Shown one piece after another: positions 24,638-32,876 of a stretch of DNA of 37,330 bases (positions are counted from its first letter, which is position 1; each line of letters starts with the position of its first letter). A program made the translations under genes and the position numbers. The notes below the pieces were generated by a model, which made no database searches, was not told the origin of the DNA, and was given only the letters and a program-made list of their open reading frames with translations. This DNA comes from an uncultured Gammaproteobacteria bacterium (GTDB lineage Bacteria; Pseudomonadota; Gammaproteobacteria; Enterobacterales; Psychrobiaceae): contig CAKZQF010000163.1 in the NCBI GenBank assembly GCA_937139475.1, forward strand, positions 1-37,330, written 5' to 3'.

Positions 24638-27346
24638 ATGAATGACAGTCTAAATGCAGTGGCTAATAACGAGCTGTTAGAAAATAAGGTGAAATCAACT
24701 TGCCCCTATTGCGGCGTTGGTTGCGGTGTTGAAGTGAGCCGCACTACCACGGGGTTTGCTGTTAATGGCGACAAGTATCACCCAGCAAACTTCGGTAAGT
24801 TATGTATTAAGGGCAAGAACTTAGGCGCCACGCTTAATAATGACAATCGCCTAAGCTCGCCGACAATCAATGGTGAGTCGCAATCATGGCCTCGTGCGCT
24901 TGATTATGTTGCCAGTGAATTCAATCGTACTATTGAAAAATACGGTAAAGAATCAGTTGCGTTTTATGTATCAGGGCAATTACTTACCGAAGATTACTAT
25001 GTTGCCAATAAGCTAATGAAAGGTTTTATTGGCAGTGGCAATATCGACACGAATTCACGTTTATGTATGTCCTCTGCAGTGGCTGCTCACAAACAAGTCT
25101 TTGGAGAAGATATTGTTCCGCTAAGTTATTCCGATATCACGGACAGTGACGTCATTGTGCTTGCAGGATCTAATTTGGCGTGGTGCCACCCGGTTATTTA
25201 TCAGCGTATTCGCGAAGAAAAAGCACGTCGTCCTTCACTGAAAATTATTGTGATCGACCCTCGCGCAACGGCCTCGTTAGAATTAGCTGATTTGCATCTG
25301 CCAATAAAGTCGGGAGGGGATTTAATTCTATTTAATGGCCTGCTCGATTTCATGGCAACGAAGCAGCAACTGGACTTGTCACTACCGGGGATTGAAAAAG
25401 CAATTGAGGCGGCGAAAGAGTCGCGCGAACTATTATCTGATATTGGTTTAGATGACGAGCTTATCGCGCAGTTTTTTAATCTGTTTAGCGCTAGCGACAA
25501 AGTTGTGACGTTGTTTTCGCAAGGCATCAATCAATCTTCCCAAGGTACCAAGCAAGTTAGTGCAATACTTAACTGCCATGTTGCCAGTGGAAAAATTGGT
25601 AAACGCGGTTGCGGCCCATTTTCTATTACGGGGCAGCCTAACGCAATGGGCGGCAGGGAAGTGGGGGCATTAGCCAATACATTAGCCTCACATATTGAAT
25701 TTGAAGATACCCAACTGCTAACGCCGCTTGCCCAGTTTTGGCAAACGGACAATTTAGCCACAAAGCCCGGACTAAAGGCAGTTGAACTGTTTGACGCGAT
25801 TAAACAGGGAAAAATTAAAGCGGTGTGGATCATGGCGACCAATCCAATGGTTAGCTTGCCGGATCATGATGCAACGCGCCAAGCACTAGAGGCATGCCCA
25901 TTGGTTGTAGTTAGTGACTGCGTCGCCAGTAATGATACGCTTAACTATGCCAATGTCATTCTCCCTGCCCAAGGATGGGGTGAGAAAAGTGGCACCGTGA
26001 CCAACTCTGAACGTCGCATCTCTAGGCAACGTTCATTTTTAGACCCTTTTGGGCAAGCAAAAGCAGATTGGTGGATAATCTGTGAAATAGCAAAACGCAT
26101 GGGCTTTGCTAAACAGTTTAGCTACGACAGTCCCAGTGATATTTTTAAAGAGCATGCGCTATTATCTGGCCTGAATAATAATGGCACACGTGGCTTTGAT
26201 ATCTCGCAATTCGCTCACATTAGTGATGCACAATACCAGGAGTGGTTGCCTGTGCAATGGCCACAACCTAGTGGTGAGTCAAGAAGGCTCAATGATCAAT
26301 TATTCTTTGCCAATGAACAATATTACCATGCCAACAAACGACCAGTTATCGGTGTGAACTCTCATCAAGATACCCCTCGTGATAAGCATTTATTTGTCTT
26401 AAACACAGGGCGCAACCGTGACCAATGGCACACCCAGACTCGCAGCGGCAAGGTCTCAAAGCTGACTAATCATCAGCCAGAGCCGGTGGTTGAAATAAAC
26501 CAGCAAGATGGTGAAAAGCTTGGGATTACTGATGGTGGATTGGCGCAGCTAACCGCTGGACAAAAAGGATCGCAGCAACAACTGATTGCGAGAGTGAAAC
26601 TCAGTAACAAGCAACTTAATGGCAGCGTATTCATGCCAATCCATTGGTCAGATAGTAATAGCAACCAAGGTTGCGTTAGTAAGCTGGTGGCACCATTGTT
26701 TGACCCCACATCAGGGCAGCCTGCATTTAAGCAAAGTGCGGTAGGGATTAGTTCTTGGTCAGCCAAAAGTAATGGCATGCTGGTGGTCAAAGAGCCAATC
26801 GAATTGGACCTGTGCACCTATCAGGTAGAACAACGCATTACGGGAGGCTATTGTTATTACTTAGCCAGTGAACTAACGCCGCAAGAACTGCAGCAATATT
26901 TAGTTGAGTTTGTTGGTGATAAGTATGATGAAACAATGAGTGCCAGTGACCCTAAGGGACAGTATTTCAGGCAGCAATTTTTAACCAAGGGCCAATTGGC
27001 TGCAGGTATATTTGTCGCTGAAACCAAAGATGACTTACCTCAAGGCTGGATCAGTAACTTTTTCCAGATGGATAGCGATGCCGAGAGTAAACGTAGTTTG
27101 TTAAGTAACGATGTTAGTGCGCTACAGCAACAGAAAACCTTTTGTCAGTGTCTAAACATTGCGGTGGGAGATATCAATGAAGCAATAAATAGCGGAGAGC
27201 TAGATATTGATAAAATCCGTGCCCAGACTGGCGCGGGTAATGGTTGTGGTAGCTGCATCAGCGACATTGCACTGTTACTTGCCGATCGAGAATCGAGAAT
27301 CGATCAAGGAAAAGCCAGCGAACTTTGGTATGATGCGACTAAGTAA
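24638..27346 (+). CDS. nasA: Assimilatory nitrate reductase catalytic subunit
   Basis: This molybdopterin enzyme reduces nitrate to nitrite in the cytoplasm. The 902-residue protein opens with a [4Fe-4S] site at C22, C25, C29 and C56 (CPYCGVGC...LCIKGK), continues with the Mo-bisMGD domains (TNSRLCMSS, AGSNLAWCHPV, QPNAMGGREVG, ATNPMVSLPDHD) and the C-terminal dinucleotide-binding domain (LNTGRNRDQWHTQTRSGKV). It ends with a BFD-like [2Fe-2S] domain with C836, C838, C870 and C873. There is no twin-arginine signal, which separates it from periplasmic NapA. No NADH-diaphorase partner (NasC/NasB type) is encoded nearby, so the electron donor is open. The ribosome-binding site is weak. A sigma-54 promoter lies just upstream. 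Confidence 0.95.
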   Translation: MNDSLNAVANNELLENKVKSTCPYCGVGCGVEVSRTTTGFAVNGDKYHPANFGKLCIKGKNLGATLNNDNRLSSPTINGESQSWPRALDYVASEFNRTIEKYGKESVAFYVSGQLLTEDYYVANKLMKGFIGSGNIDTNSRLCMSSAVAAHKQVFGEDIVPLSYSDITDSDVIVLAGSNLAWCHPVIYQRIREEKARRPSLKIIVIDPRATASLELADLHLPIKSGGDLILFNGLLDFMATKQQLDLSLPGIEKAIEAAKESRELLSDIGLDDELIAQFFNLFSASDKVVTLFSQGINQSSQGTKQVSAILNCHVASGKIGKRGCGPFSITGQPNAMGGREVGALANTLASHIEFEDTQLLTPLAQFWQTDNLATKPGLKAVELFDAIKQGKIKAVWIMATNPMVSLPDHDATRQALEACPLVVVSDCVASNDTLNYANVILPAQGWGEKSGTVTNSERRISRQRSFLDPFGQAKADWWIICEIAKRMGFAKQFSYDSPSDIFKEHALLSGLNNNGTRGFDISQFAHISDAQYQEWLPVQWPQPSGESRRLNDQLFFANEQYYHANKRPVIGVNSHQDTPRDKHLFVLNTGRNRDQWHTQTRSGKVSKLTNHQPEPVVEINQQDGEKLGITDGGLAQLTAGQKGSQQQLIARVKLSNKQLNGSVFMPIHWSDSNSNQGCVSKLVAPLFDPTSGQPAFKQSAVGISSWSAKSNGMLVVKEPIELDLCTYQVEQRITGGYCYYLASELTPQELQQYLVEFVGDKYDETMSASDPKGQYFRQQFLTKGQLAAGIFVAETKDDLPQGWISNFFQMDSDAESKRSLLSNDVSALQQQKTFCQCLNIAVGDINEAINSGELDIDKIRAQTGAGNGCGSCISDIALLLADRESRIDQGKASELWYDATK

Positions 27347-27366
27347 TCGTAAATTAGAGTATTGAA

Positions 27367-27951
27367 ATGGCTAGCAATATAGTAGAAAAAGCATTTGAAT
27401 TAATAGATCAAATTAACTTAAATGATCCCAACAGTGAAACCGTTGATGGTAAAGCGCAACCTAAAGAATGGCTATACGGCCTTCGCATGAGCGAGTGCTT
27501 AGATCAGTTTATGCCAGATGCCAGTGACGCATTAAAAATAGCGGCGCGTGCACAACATATTAAGCGCTGGAGTGTACCGCGCAGTGATTACCCAATGGGT
27601 CGTGAAGGTTATAATAACTGGCGTCGAGGCTTAGGTGTACTGCATGCTGAAGAAGCGATGAAAGTAGCGCAGCAAGTAGGCTGCGGTGAAGAAGATATCA
27701 CAGCCATTGGACGTATGCTGCGTAAAGAAAAGCTTAAACGTGACCCACAAGTTCAAGCGCTGGAAGATGTTATTTGTCTCGTATTTTTAACATTCTACTT
27801 CACGGACTTTGCCGCTAAACATAGCGAAGAAAAGATCGTACGAATCGTGCAAAAGACATGGGCGAAAATGTCTGAAAAAGGCCACGAAGCGGCACTTAAA
27901 CTTCCTTTTACTGATGCACAAAAAGTGTTGCTGGGTAAAGCATTGGGTTAA
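27367..27951 (+). CDS. DUF4202 family protein, cotranscribed with nasA
   Basis: A 194-residue, probably cytoplasmic, mainly alpha-helical protein matching the DUF4202 pattern: KEWLYGLRMSECLDQFMPDA near the start, AARAQHIKRWSVPRSDYPMG (H69) in the middle, and EDVICLVFLTFYFTDFAAKH followed by KIVRIVQKTWAKMSEKGHEA. The repeated conserved histidines and acidic residues look like a metal-binding helical bundle of HD type, but that is inference. It begins 20 bases after nasA with no terminator between, so it shares the nasA promoter. A role in nitrate reductase maturation or in signalling nitrogen state is suggested by context; no biochemical function is established that I know of. Confidence 0.85.
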   Translation: MASNIVEKAFELIDQINLNDPNSETVDGKAQPKEWLYGLRMSECLDQFMPDASDALKIAARAQHIKRWSVPRSDYPMGREGYNNWRRGLGVLHAEEAMKVAQQVGCGEEDITAIGRMLRKEKLKRDPQVQALEDVICLVFLTFYFTDFAAKHSEEKIVRIVQKTWAKMSEKGHEAALKLPFTDAQKVLLGKALG

Positions 27952-28001
27952 GCTCATTTTGTGATTTTAATCTGAATTGGAACAAGCGTTGAAGTGACTA
28001 A

Positions 28002-28040
28002 GAGGCTGTTGTGATGGCATTAAGTTATTACCACAGCCTC
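28002..28040 (+). terminator. Possible terminator hairpin after the DUF4202 gene
   Basis: GAGGCTGTTGTGAT (28002-28015) and ATTACCACAGCCTC (28027-28040) pair apart from two G-U or mismatched positions. No T run follows, so an attenuating hairpin or processing site is equally possible. Confidence 0.35.
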
Positions 28041-28126
28041 ATGGAAACTATCCATCTATATCAATCACCTGAAAATTCAGAGTATCTCAGCGCGCTATAT
28101 AGTACAGGAAAGACAAAGGAGGCGAG

Positions 28127-28507
28127 ATGAATCTTAATCAAGTGACTTTACCTGTTAAGGATATGGAGCAAGCCACTGCGTTTTATCTAAAACTAGGTTT
28201 TACCCAGATTGTCGATACGCCTCACTATGCTCGTTTTGAATGTCCTCAGGGGAGCGCTACTTTTTCACTGGTACTCGACAGTGGTGATTTTTCAAATGGC
28301 GCTGTGATCTATTTTGAGCATGAGAAACTAGATAAGTGGGTAAGCGATTTAAAATCGATTGGGATTAAGTTTTCTCAAGAGCCAACTGACCAAAGCTACC
28401 TGTGGCGGGAGGCAATATTATACGACCCCTCCGGTAATAAAATTAAACTGTATTGGGCTGGTGAAAATCGGCTTAATCCACCATGGCGAGTGAATAAGCA
28501 TGCCTAA
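28127..28507 (+). CDS. VOC superfamily protein (glyoxalase/dioxygenase-like)
   Basis: A 126-residue single VOC unit, opening NLNQVTLPVKDMEQATAFYL and ending YDPSGNKIKLYWAGENR, the usual first strand and the final metal-site strand of the fold; in this copy the final position reads KIKLYW rather than the common ExxxW, so the metal ligand may be altered. It has a very strong ribosome-binding site (AAAGGAGG at 28115-28122). Its last eight bases overlap the following acetyltransferase gene. No substrate can be assigned. Confidence 0.8.
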   Translation: MNLNQVTLPVKDMEQATAFYLKLGFTQIVDTPHYARFECPQGSATFSLVLDSGDFSNGAVIYFEHEKLDKWVSDLKSIGIKFSQEPTDQSYLWREAILYDPSGNKIKLYWAGENRLNPPWRVNKHA

Positions 28508-28940
28508 TAAGATAATTACATTTCAGCCAGCTAATGAATTGGCTAATGCTGCCAAGTTAACGCTTGCCAATATGAGCTCATATTATGACAAATATTTAGT
28601 TGAGTGGGATGCTGGTCAAATAGAAAAAATGACCAGGGATTTTATTAACTTGGAAATAGTCTCTAGCGGTGAAGTTGTTGGCATTCTCCGGTTATCTTTT
28701 GAACATGATGAATGCCATATTCGAGACTTACAAGTTAACGAGAGTTGCCAGAGCAAAGGTATTGGTACTCAGGCGTTAGACCAGGCGCAAAAGCTGGCGG
28801 CACAGTCAAATGCTCGGTTACTAAAGTTGAAGGTATTTAAAATTAGCCCTGCGGTGAATCTTTATAAAAGGTATGGGTTTAAAGTCAGTAATGACGATGA
28901 TCGTTTTTATTACATGGAATACCTTATACCAATCAGATGA
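28500..28940 (+). CDS. GNAT family N-acetyltransferase with a repeat-derived C-terminus
   Basis: A 146-residue GNAT protein. The acetyl-CoA-binding motif appears as QVNESCQSKGIGTQALDQAQ (about residues 76-95), followed by LKLKVFKISPAVNLYKRYGF, the typical end of the fold. The start overlaps the upstream VOC gene by eight bases (ATGCCTAA), implying coupled translation. The final codons IPIR and the stop (28926-28940) are supplied by the left end of an ATACCAAT MITE-like element, so the original C-terminus was probably different by a few residues. Core motifs are unaffected, so it should be functional. The substrate is unknown. Confidence 0.85.
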   Translation: MPNKIITFQPANELANAAKLTLANMSSYYDKYLVEWDAGQIEKMTRDFINLEIVSSGEVVGILRLSFEHDECHIRDLQVNESCQSKGIGTQALDQAQKLAAQSNARLLKLKVFKISPAVNLYKRYGFKVSNDDDRFYYMEYLIPIR

Positions 28941-29189
28941 AGTTTATTCCCACTCAGAGTAACTCAGGGCATTCAGTTTGAGGCGCGATGATTTAGGAAT
29001 GGTTATTCCCTTTCAAATTATCGCAACAACAAAATGATTGTCCTGAGTTCCTCCCCTAGGGCGGGTTTGAAATGACTTTATACTGCGTTAGATGAACTTG
29101 AAATAGAATAACTAATCCATCATTCATCTGCCTTGTCTAAAGCCATTTTAACTCCCGCTGAGTGGGAAATTACTTTATCTGATTGGTAT
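28926..29189. repeat. MITE-like element with ATACCAAT ends, copy 2
   Basis: The 32-base ends are inverted copies at about 28 of 32 positions: left ATACCAATCAGATGAAGT and right (read in reverse) ATACCAATCAGATAAAGT, each leading into CCCACTCAG. The part from about 29070 to 29189, read on the minus strand, matches copy 1 at 16899-17075, including AAGGCAGATGAATG and ATCTAACGCAGTATAAAG. The left half (about 28950-29050) is private to this copy and contains CTCAGG/CCTGAG inverted pieces. No protein is encoded. Confidence 0.88.
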
Positions 29190-29288
29190 TATCAATTGAT
29201 AGACTCAATCCCAATCGTTGTCAGTTAAAAAAAGACCAGTCAGCTTCACTGACTGGTCTTTTATTTTGTATCGCTCGCTGGTGGCTTT
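28941..29288. other. 348-base gap between converging genes
   Basis: This gap holds the MITE-like copy 2 up to 29189 and a bidirectional terminator at 29231-29262. Nothing else is evident. Confidence 0.7.
29231..29262. terminator. Bidirectional terminator between the GNAT gene and glycerate kinase
   Basis: AGACCAGTCAG and CTGACTGGTCT form an 11-base perfect stem around CTTCA. A residues precede it and T residues follow it, so it can end transcripts from both directions. It lies 26 bases past the glycerate kinase stop on the minus strand. Confidence 0.9.
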
Positions 29289-30554
29289 TTATTCTAGAAT
29301 CAATATCGCTCTAAAATCATTAACGTTGGTCCGTGTTGGACCTGTCATGATTAAGCCATCGAGCTGCTCAAAGAAACCGTAGCCGTCGTTGTTGGCAAGA
29401 TAAGCAACAGGGTCTAAGCCCTTCGCTTTTGCTTGCTCAAACATCTGTGGTGTTAAGATACAACCAGCGTTGTCTTCTGAACCATCAATGCCATCGGTAT
29501 CAGCGGCGAGCGCATAAATATGCTCATTGCCTTGCAAAGTTTCGGTAAGGCTGAGTAAGAATTCAGCGTTACGGCCACCGCGACCATTGCCTTTCACTGT
29601 TACCGTAGTCTCACCGCCAGACAGAATAATGCAAGGTGGTTTTATCGGTTGGCCCGTATCAGTAATTTGCAGGGCGATAGCGCCATGCATTTTAGCAATT
29701 TCGCGAGATTCCCCTTCAATTTTGTCACCAAATACCAACGGCGTTAAACCTAGCGCACGTACTTGCGCCTCAGCGGCATCAAGCGAGTGTTTTGGTGTCG
29801 CAATCATGGTGAACTTGTTATTAGCAAGAGCGGGATCACCATCTTTTAGTGTTTCAGACTCAGGAGAGTTTAACCAAGCCAAGACATTTTCAGCCACTGC
29901 GATGTTGTAATGGCTAATAATATCCAGCGCTTGTTGCGAAGTGGTTGGATCGCTTACTGTTGGTCCTGATGCAATAACAGTTGCTTCATCACCCGGTACA
30001 TCTGAAATAGCATAGGTGTGTACTGGAGCAGGATAACAAGCTTTGGCTAAGCGGCCACCTTTAATTGCTGATAGGTGCTTACGAACACAGTTCATCTCAC
30101 TGATCGACGCGCCAGATTTAAGCAAGGCTTTATTAATCGCCTGCTTGTCACTTAAGCTAATGCCCGGTGCAGGCAAAGATAACAGCGATGAACCGCCACC
30201 GGAGATTAGACAAATCACGGTATCTTCGCTGGTTAGGTCGCTAACAAGCTCAAAAATACGTTTAGCAACAGCTTCACCAGCATCATCTGGCACAGGATGC
30301 GCTGCTTCAACCACTTCGATATGCTTGGTTTCTTCACCATGACCATAGCGGGTTACCACAAGCCCTGATAACGGCCCTTGCCAATGAGCTTCTAGCGCCG
30401 CCGCCATCGAGGCCGCCGCTTTACCAGCACCAATAACAACAGCGCGTCCACTGGTATCTTCAGGTAAATATTGCGCTAAGATTTCACGAGGGTGAGCAGC
30501 ATTAACGGCCGTGTCGAATAAATCCAGCAATAGTTTTTGAGGGTTTTCTATCAT
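29289..30554 (-). CDS. ttuD: Glycerate 2-kinase, TtuD/MOFRL family
   Basis: This enzyme phosphorylates D-glycerate, yielding 2-phosphoglycerate in characterised relatives, and completes the route from glyoxylate to glycolysis. The ATG at 30554 has GGAGG about seven bases upstream and gives 421 residues starting MIENPQKLLLDLFD; a frame open to 30626 would add 24 residues without a ribosome-binding site. The DUF4147 part includes VVIGAGKAAASMAAALE and LISGGGSSLLSLPAPGIS. The MOFRL domain includes LSGGETTVTVKGNGRGGRNA and ALAADTDGIDGSEDNAG. It is unrelated in fold to the GlxK/GarK type used by E. coli. It is separated from glxR by a repeat, so it may need its own promoter. Confidence 0.93.
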   Translation of the reverse strand: MIENPQKLLLDLFDTAVNAAHPREILAQYLPEDTSGRAVVIGAGKAAASMAAALEAHWQGPLSGLVVTRYGHGEETKHIEVVEAAHPVPDDAGEAVAKRIFELVSDLTSEDTVICLISGGGSSLLSLPAPGISLSDKQAINKALLKSGASISEMNCVRKHLSAIKGGRLAKACYPAPVHTYAISDVPGDEATVIASGPTVSDPTTSQQALDIISHYNIAVAENVLAWLNSPESETLKDGDPALANNKFTMIATPKHSLDAAEAQVRALGLTPLVFGDKIEGESREIAKMHGAIALQITDTGQPIKPPCIILSGGETTVTVKGNGRGGRNAEFLLSLTETLQGNEHIYALAADTDGIDGSEDNAGCILTPQMFEQAKAKGLDPVAYLANNDGYGFFEQLDGLIMTGPTRTNVNDFRAILILE

Positions 30555-31149
30555 TGAGCGCCTCCGATTAGACGATTTAATCACTTTATCATGCGTTTTG
30601 AGATTAGCGTCAAAATAACAAAACAAATTGATGCGCGGCTATTCCCGTGGTTTATCGCCTTGAGTTAGAAATTGGCCGATGAAAAAATCAGGGATGATTT
30701 TTTAGTATTTGTCGCAGGGATGCGGATCAAATACGGTATTGAATAGACAATTTATTACTCAAGATAAGCGATAAATGTGCGGGTCGCCTTTCTTTGGTTA
30801 CTTTCTTTGTAAACCTCGTCCTGAGGTTTATCGCTACGCGACCAGCTAAAGCTGTCCTAGAATGTTCCCTACATTCTAGTGGCGAAGCACAAATTGGTCA
30901 GGAACCAATTTGGACAGCCAACGGCTGGTCCGCAGGATGAAATACACGGATGTATTTCACAATAAAAGTAACTGGTGTGCATACGCACAATTCGCTTCAA
31001 ACACATATACTTTGAAGCACATCATAAAATAACGCAGCCGTTATAATTATGTGCTTGATACGCATGAAAGCAGTAATCTCTAATTTATCGTTGGTAGCAA
31101 TAGCACCTCAAAGTTAATGAGATGCTAATTTTAACTAACGAACAAGAAA
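30555..31149. other. 595-base gap between glxR and ttuD
   Basis: It contains repeat copy B (about 30642-30987) and a small hairpin at 30994-31018 (GCTTCAAA/TTTGAAGC, loop 9) that might end the glxR transcript. The 30555-30640 stretch is probably the ttuD promoter region. I see no gene here. Confidence 0.6.
30642..30987. repeat. Modular GTTACTTT repeat, copy B
   Basis: Read on the minus strand it follows the left half of copy A: CACACCAGTTACTTTT, AAAGAAAGGCGACCCG, TTCAATACCGTATTTGATCC and AAAAAATCATCCCTGATTTT. Between the first two blocks it carries an extra module of roughly 150 bases (about 30810-30965) that copy A lacks. Part of that module recurs alone at 14871-14957. The module contains its own inverted repeats such as AAACCTCGTCCTGAGGTTT (30811-30829) and AGAATGTTCCCTACATTCT (30860-30878). 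Confidence 0.8.
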
Positions 31150-32034
31150 CTACTCACCAATAGTATGATTAGCCATAATCTCAATTGACTTAACCAAAGC
31201 AGAATGATCACTACCCGCACCACCGTGTGCACTAACCGTGTTAAACAACTCTTGAGCTGTTGCTGTGTTTGGCAGACTCATGTTTAACTCGCGTGCTGAA
31301 GATAGTGCAAGGTTTAAATCTTTCTGATGTAGTGCAATCTTAAAGCCTGGATCGAAAGTACGTTTGATCATACGCTCGCCGTGTACTTCAAGAATCTTAG
31401 AAGCAGCAAAACCGCCCATTAATGCTTCGCGAACTTTTGCTGGGTTGGCACCTGCTTTAGACGCAAATACTAGCGCTTCGCTTACCGCCTCAATGTTAAG
31501 TGCAACAATGATTTGGTTAGCTACTTTACAAGTTTGACCGTCGCCGTTTCCGCCTACTAGCGTGATGTTTTTACCCATTAGTTCAAACAATGGCTTAGCG
31601 CGATCAAAACCGCCTTCAGTTGCACCGACCATGATAGTTAGACTTGCCGCTTTTGCGCCAACTTCACCACCAGAGACTGGTGCATCAACAAACTCACAAC
31701 CTAGTTCGTTAATACGTGCCGCAATGTCTTTCGTTGCCATTGGTGAAATCGAGCTCATGTCGATTACCATTTTTCCAGCGCTTAAGCCTTGTGCAACACC
31801 GTCTTCGCCGAATAATACTTCTTCAACGTGTGGCGTATCAGGAACCATGGTAATGATGATGTCGCTGTTTTGCGCCACTTCTTTTGGATTAGCAACTGAT
31901 TTGCCGCCAGCGCTTAAAAGTTCGCTGGGAACTGCTTTGTAGTGGCTAGAAAAGAATACTTCGTGGCCGCCATTAATTAGATGCTGTGCCATTGGTTGGC
32001 CCATGATGCCTGTACCGATAAATCCGATTTTCAT
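31150..32034 (-). CDS. glxR: Tartronate semialdehyde reductase (2-hydroxy-3-oxopropionate reductase)
   Basis: This 294-residue enzyme of the beta-hydroxyacid dehydrogenase family reduces tartronate semialdehyde to D-glycerate. Seen in order are the N-terminal NAD(P)-binding motif GFIGTGIMGQPMAQ, the substrate-site block VDAPVSGGEVGAKAASLTIM and the catalytic lysine in GNGDGQTCKVANQI, followed by the C-terminal helical domain. Length equals that of E. coli GlxR/GarR. It lies 59 bases downstream of hyi in the usual gcl-hyi-glxR order, which supports this substrate rather than 3-hydroxyisobutyrate. GGAG precedes the ATG by nine bases. Confidence 0.94.
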   Translation of the reverse strand: MKIGFIGTGIMGQPMAQHLINGGHEVFFSSHYKAVPSELLSAGGKSVANPKEVAQNSDIIITMVPDTPHVEEVLFGEDGVAQGLSAGKMVIDMSSISPMATKDIAARINELGCEFVDAPVSGGEVGAKAASLTIMVGATEGGFDRAKPLFELMGKNITLVGGNGDGQTCKVANQIIVALNIEAVSEALVFASKAGANPAKVREALMGGFAASKILEVHGERMIKRTFDPGFKIALHQKDLNLALSSARELNMSLPNTATAQELFNTVSAHGGAGSDHSALVKSIEIMANHTIGE

Positions 32035-32093
32035 AATAATTTCTCCAATCTTTTAACTTCCTCGCCATGCTTGATGGCGAGGAGTAACAATAT

Positions 32094-32876
32094 TTAAATA
32101 ACGTTGTGTAGCTTTAACCAGCTCAAGCCTTCGCCTGTCGTGGTTTTAGGTTTATATTCACAACCAACCCAGCCTTTGTAGTCAATTTCATCTAAGAATT
32201 TGAACAGGTAATGATAGTTAATTTCACCAGTCCCCGGCTCATTACGGCCTGGGTTATCTGCTAGCTGTACGTGAGCGATTTTTGCAAGATTTGCTTTAAT
32301 CGTTGGAGCTAGGTCACCTTCCATAATTTGCATGTGGTAGATATCGTATTGGTAGAACAAGTTGCTGCTGCCAACTAAATCGATAATTTCCATCGTTTGT
32401 TTCGTGTTGTTGAGGAAGAACCCTGGAATATCACGGGTGTTAATCGCTTCGATCAAACACTTGATACCCGCTTTCTCAAGACGCGGCGCCGCGTACTTAA
32501 GGTTTTCAATAAAGGTTAATTGTGCTTCTTCTTCGCTAACGCCTTGAGGGACAACGCCTGCAAGCACGTTACATTGTAGACAGCCAAGGATTTGAGCGTA
32601 TTCAATCGCTAAATCGACACCTTGACGGAATTCTTCGACACGATCTGGGTGGCAAGCAATACCACGCTCACCAGCGTCCCAATCACCAGCAGGTAGGTTA
32701 AACAGTACTTGAGTTAACCCATTTGCTGTTAAGCGTTGCTTGATTTCTTTGGCATCAAAGTCGTAAGGAAATAGGTATTCCACGCCAATGAAACCAGCTT
32801 TTGCTGCTGCTTCAAAGCGGTCTAAAAAGTCCACTTCGTTAAATAGCATTGATAAGTTTGCATTTAATTTAGGCAT
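32094..32876 (-). CDS. hyi: Hydroxypyruvate isomerase
   Basis: This TIM-barrel isomerase interconverts hydroxypyruvate and tartronate semialdehyde. The ATG at 32876 gives a 260-residue protein starting MPKLNANLSMLFNEVDFL, aligning with E. coli Hyi (258 residues). A frame open to 33017 adds 47 residues with no family match and should not be used. Typical blocks are NLPAGDWDAGERGIACHPDR, LIEAINTRDIPGFFLNN (metal-site Glu), QYDIYHMQIMEGDL and GEINYHYLF followed by GWVGCEYKPKTTT (second metal-site Glu). It lies 159 bases after gcl; no terminator is seen between them. Confidence 0.94.
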   Translation of the reverse strand: MPKLNANLSMLFNEVDFLDRFEAAAKAGFIGVEYLFPYDFDAKEIKQRLTANGLTQVLFNLPAGDWDAGERGIACHPDRVEEFRQGVDLAIEYAQILGCLQCNVLAGVVPQGVSEEEAQLTFIENLKYAAPRLEKAGIKCLIEAINTRDIPGFFLNNTKQTMEIIDLVGSSNLFYQYDIYHMQIMEGDLAPTIKANLAKIAHVQLADNPGRNEPGTGEINYHYLFKFLDEIDYKGWVGCEYKPKTTTGEGLSWLKLHNVI

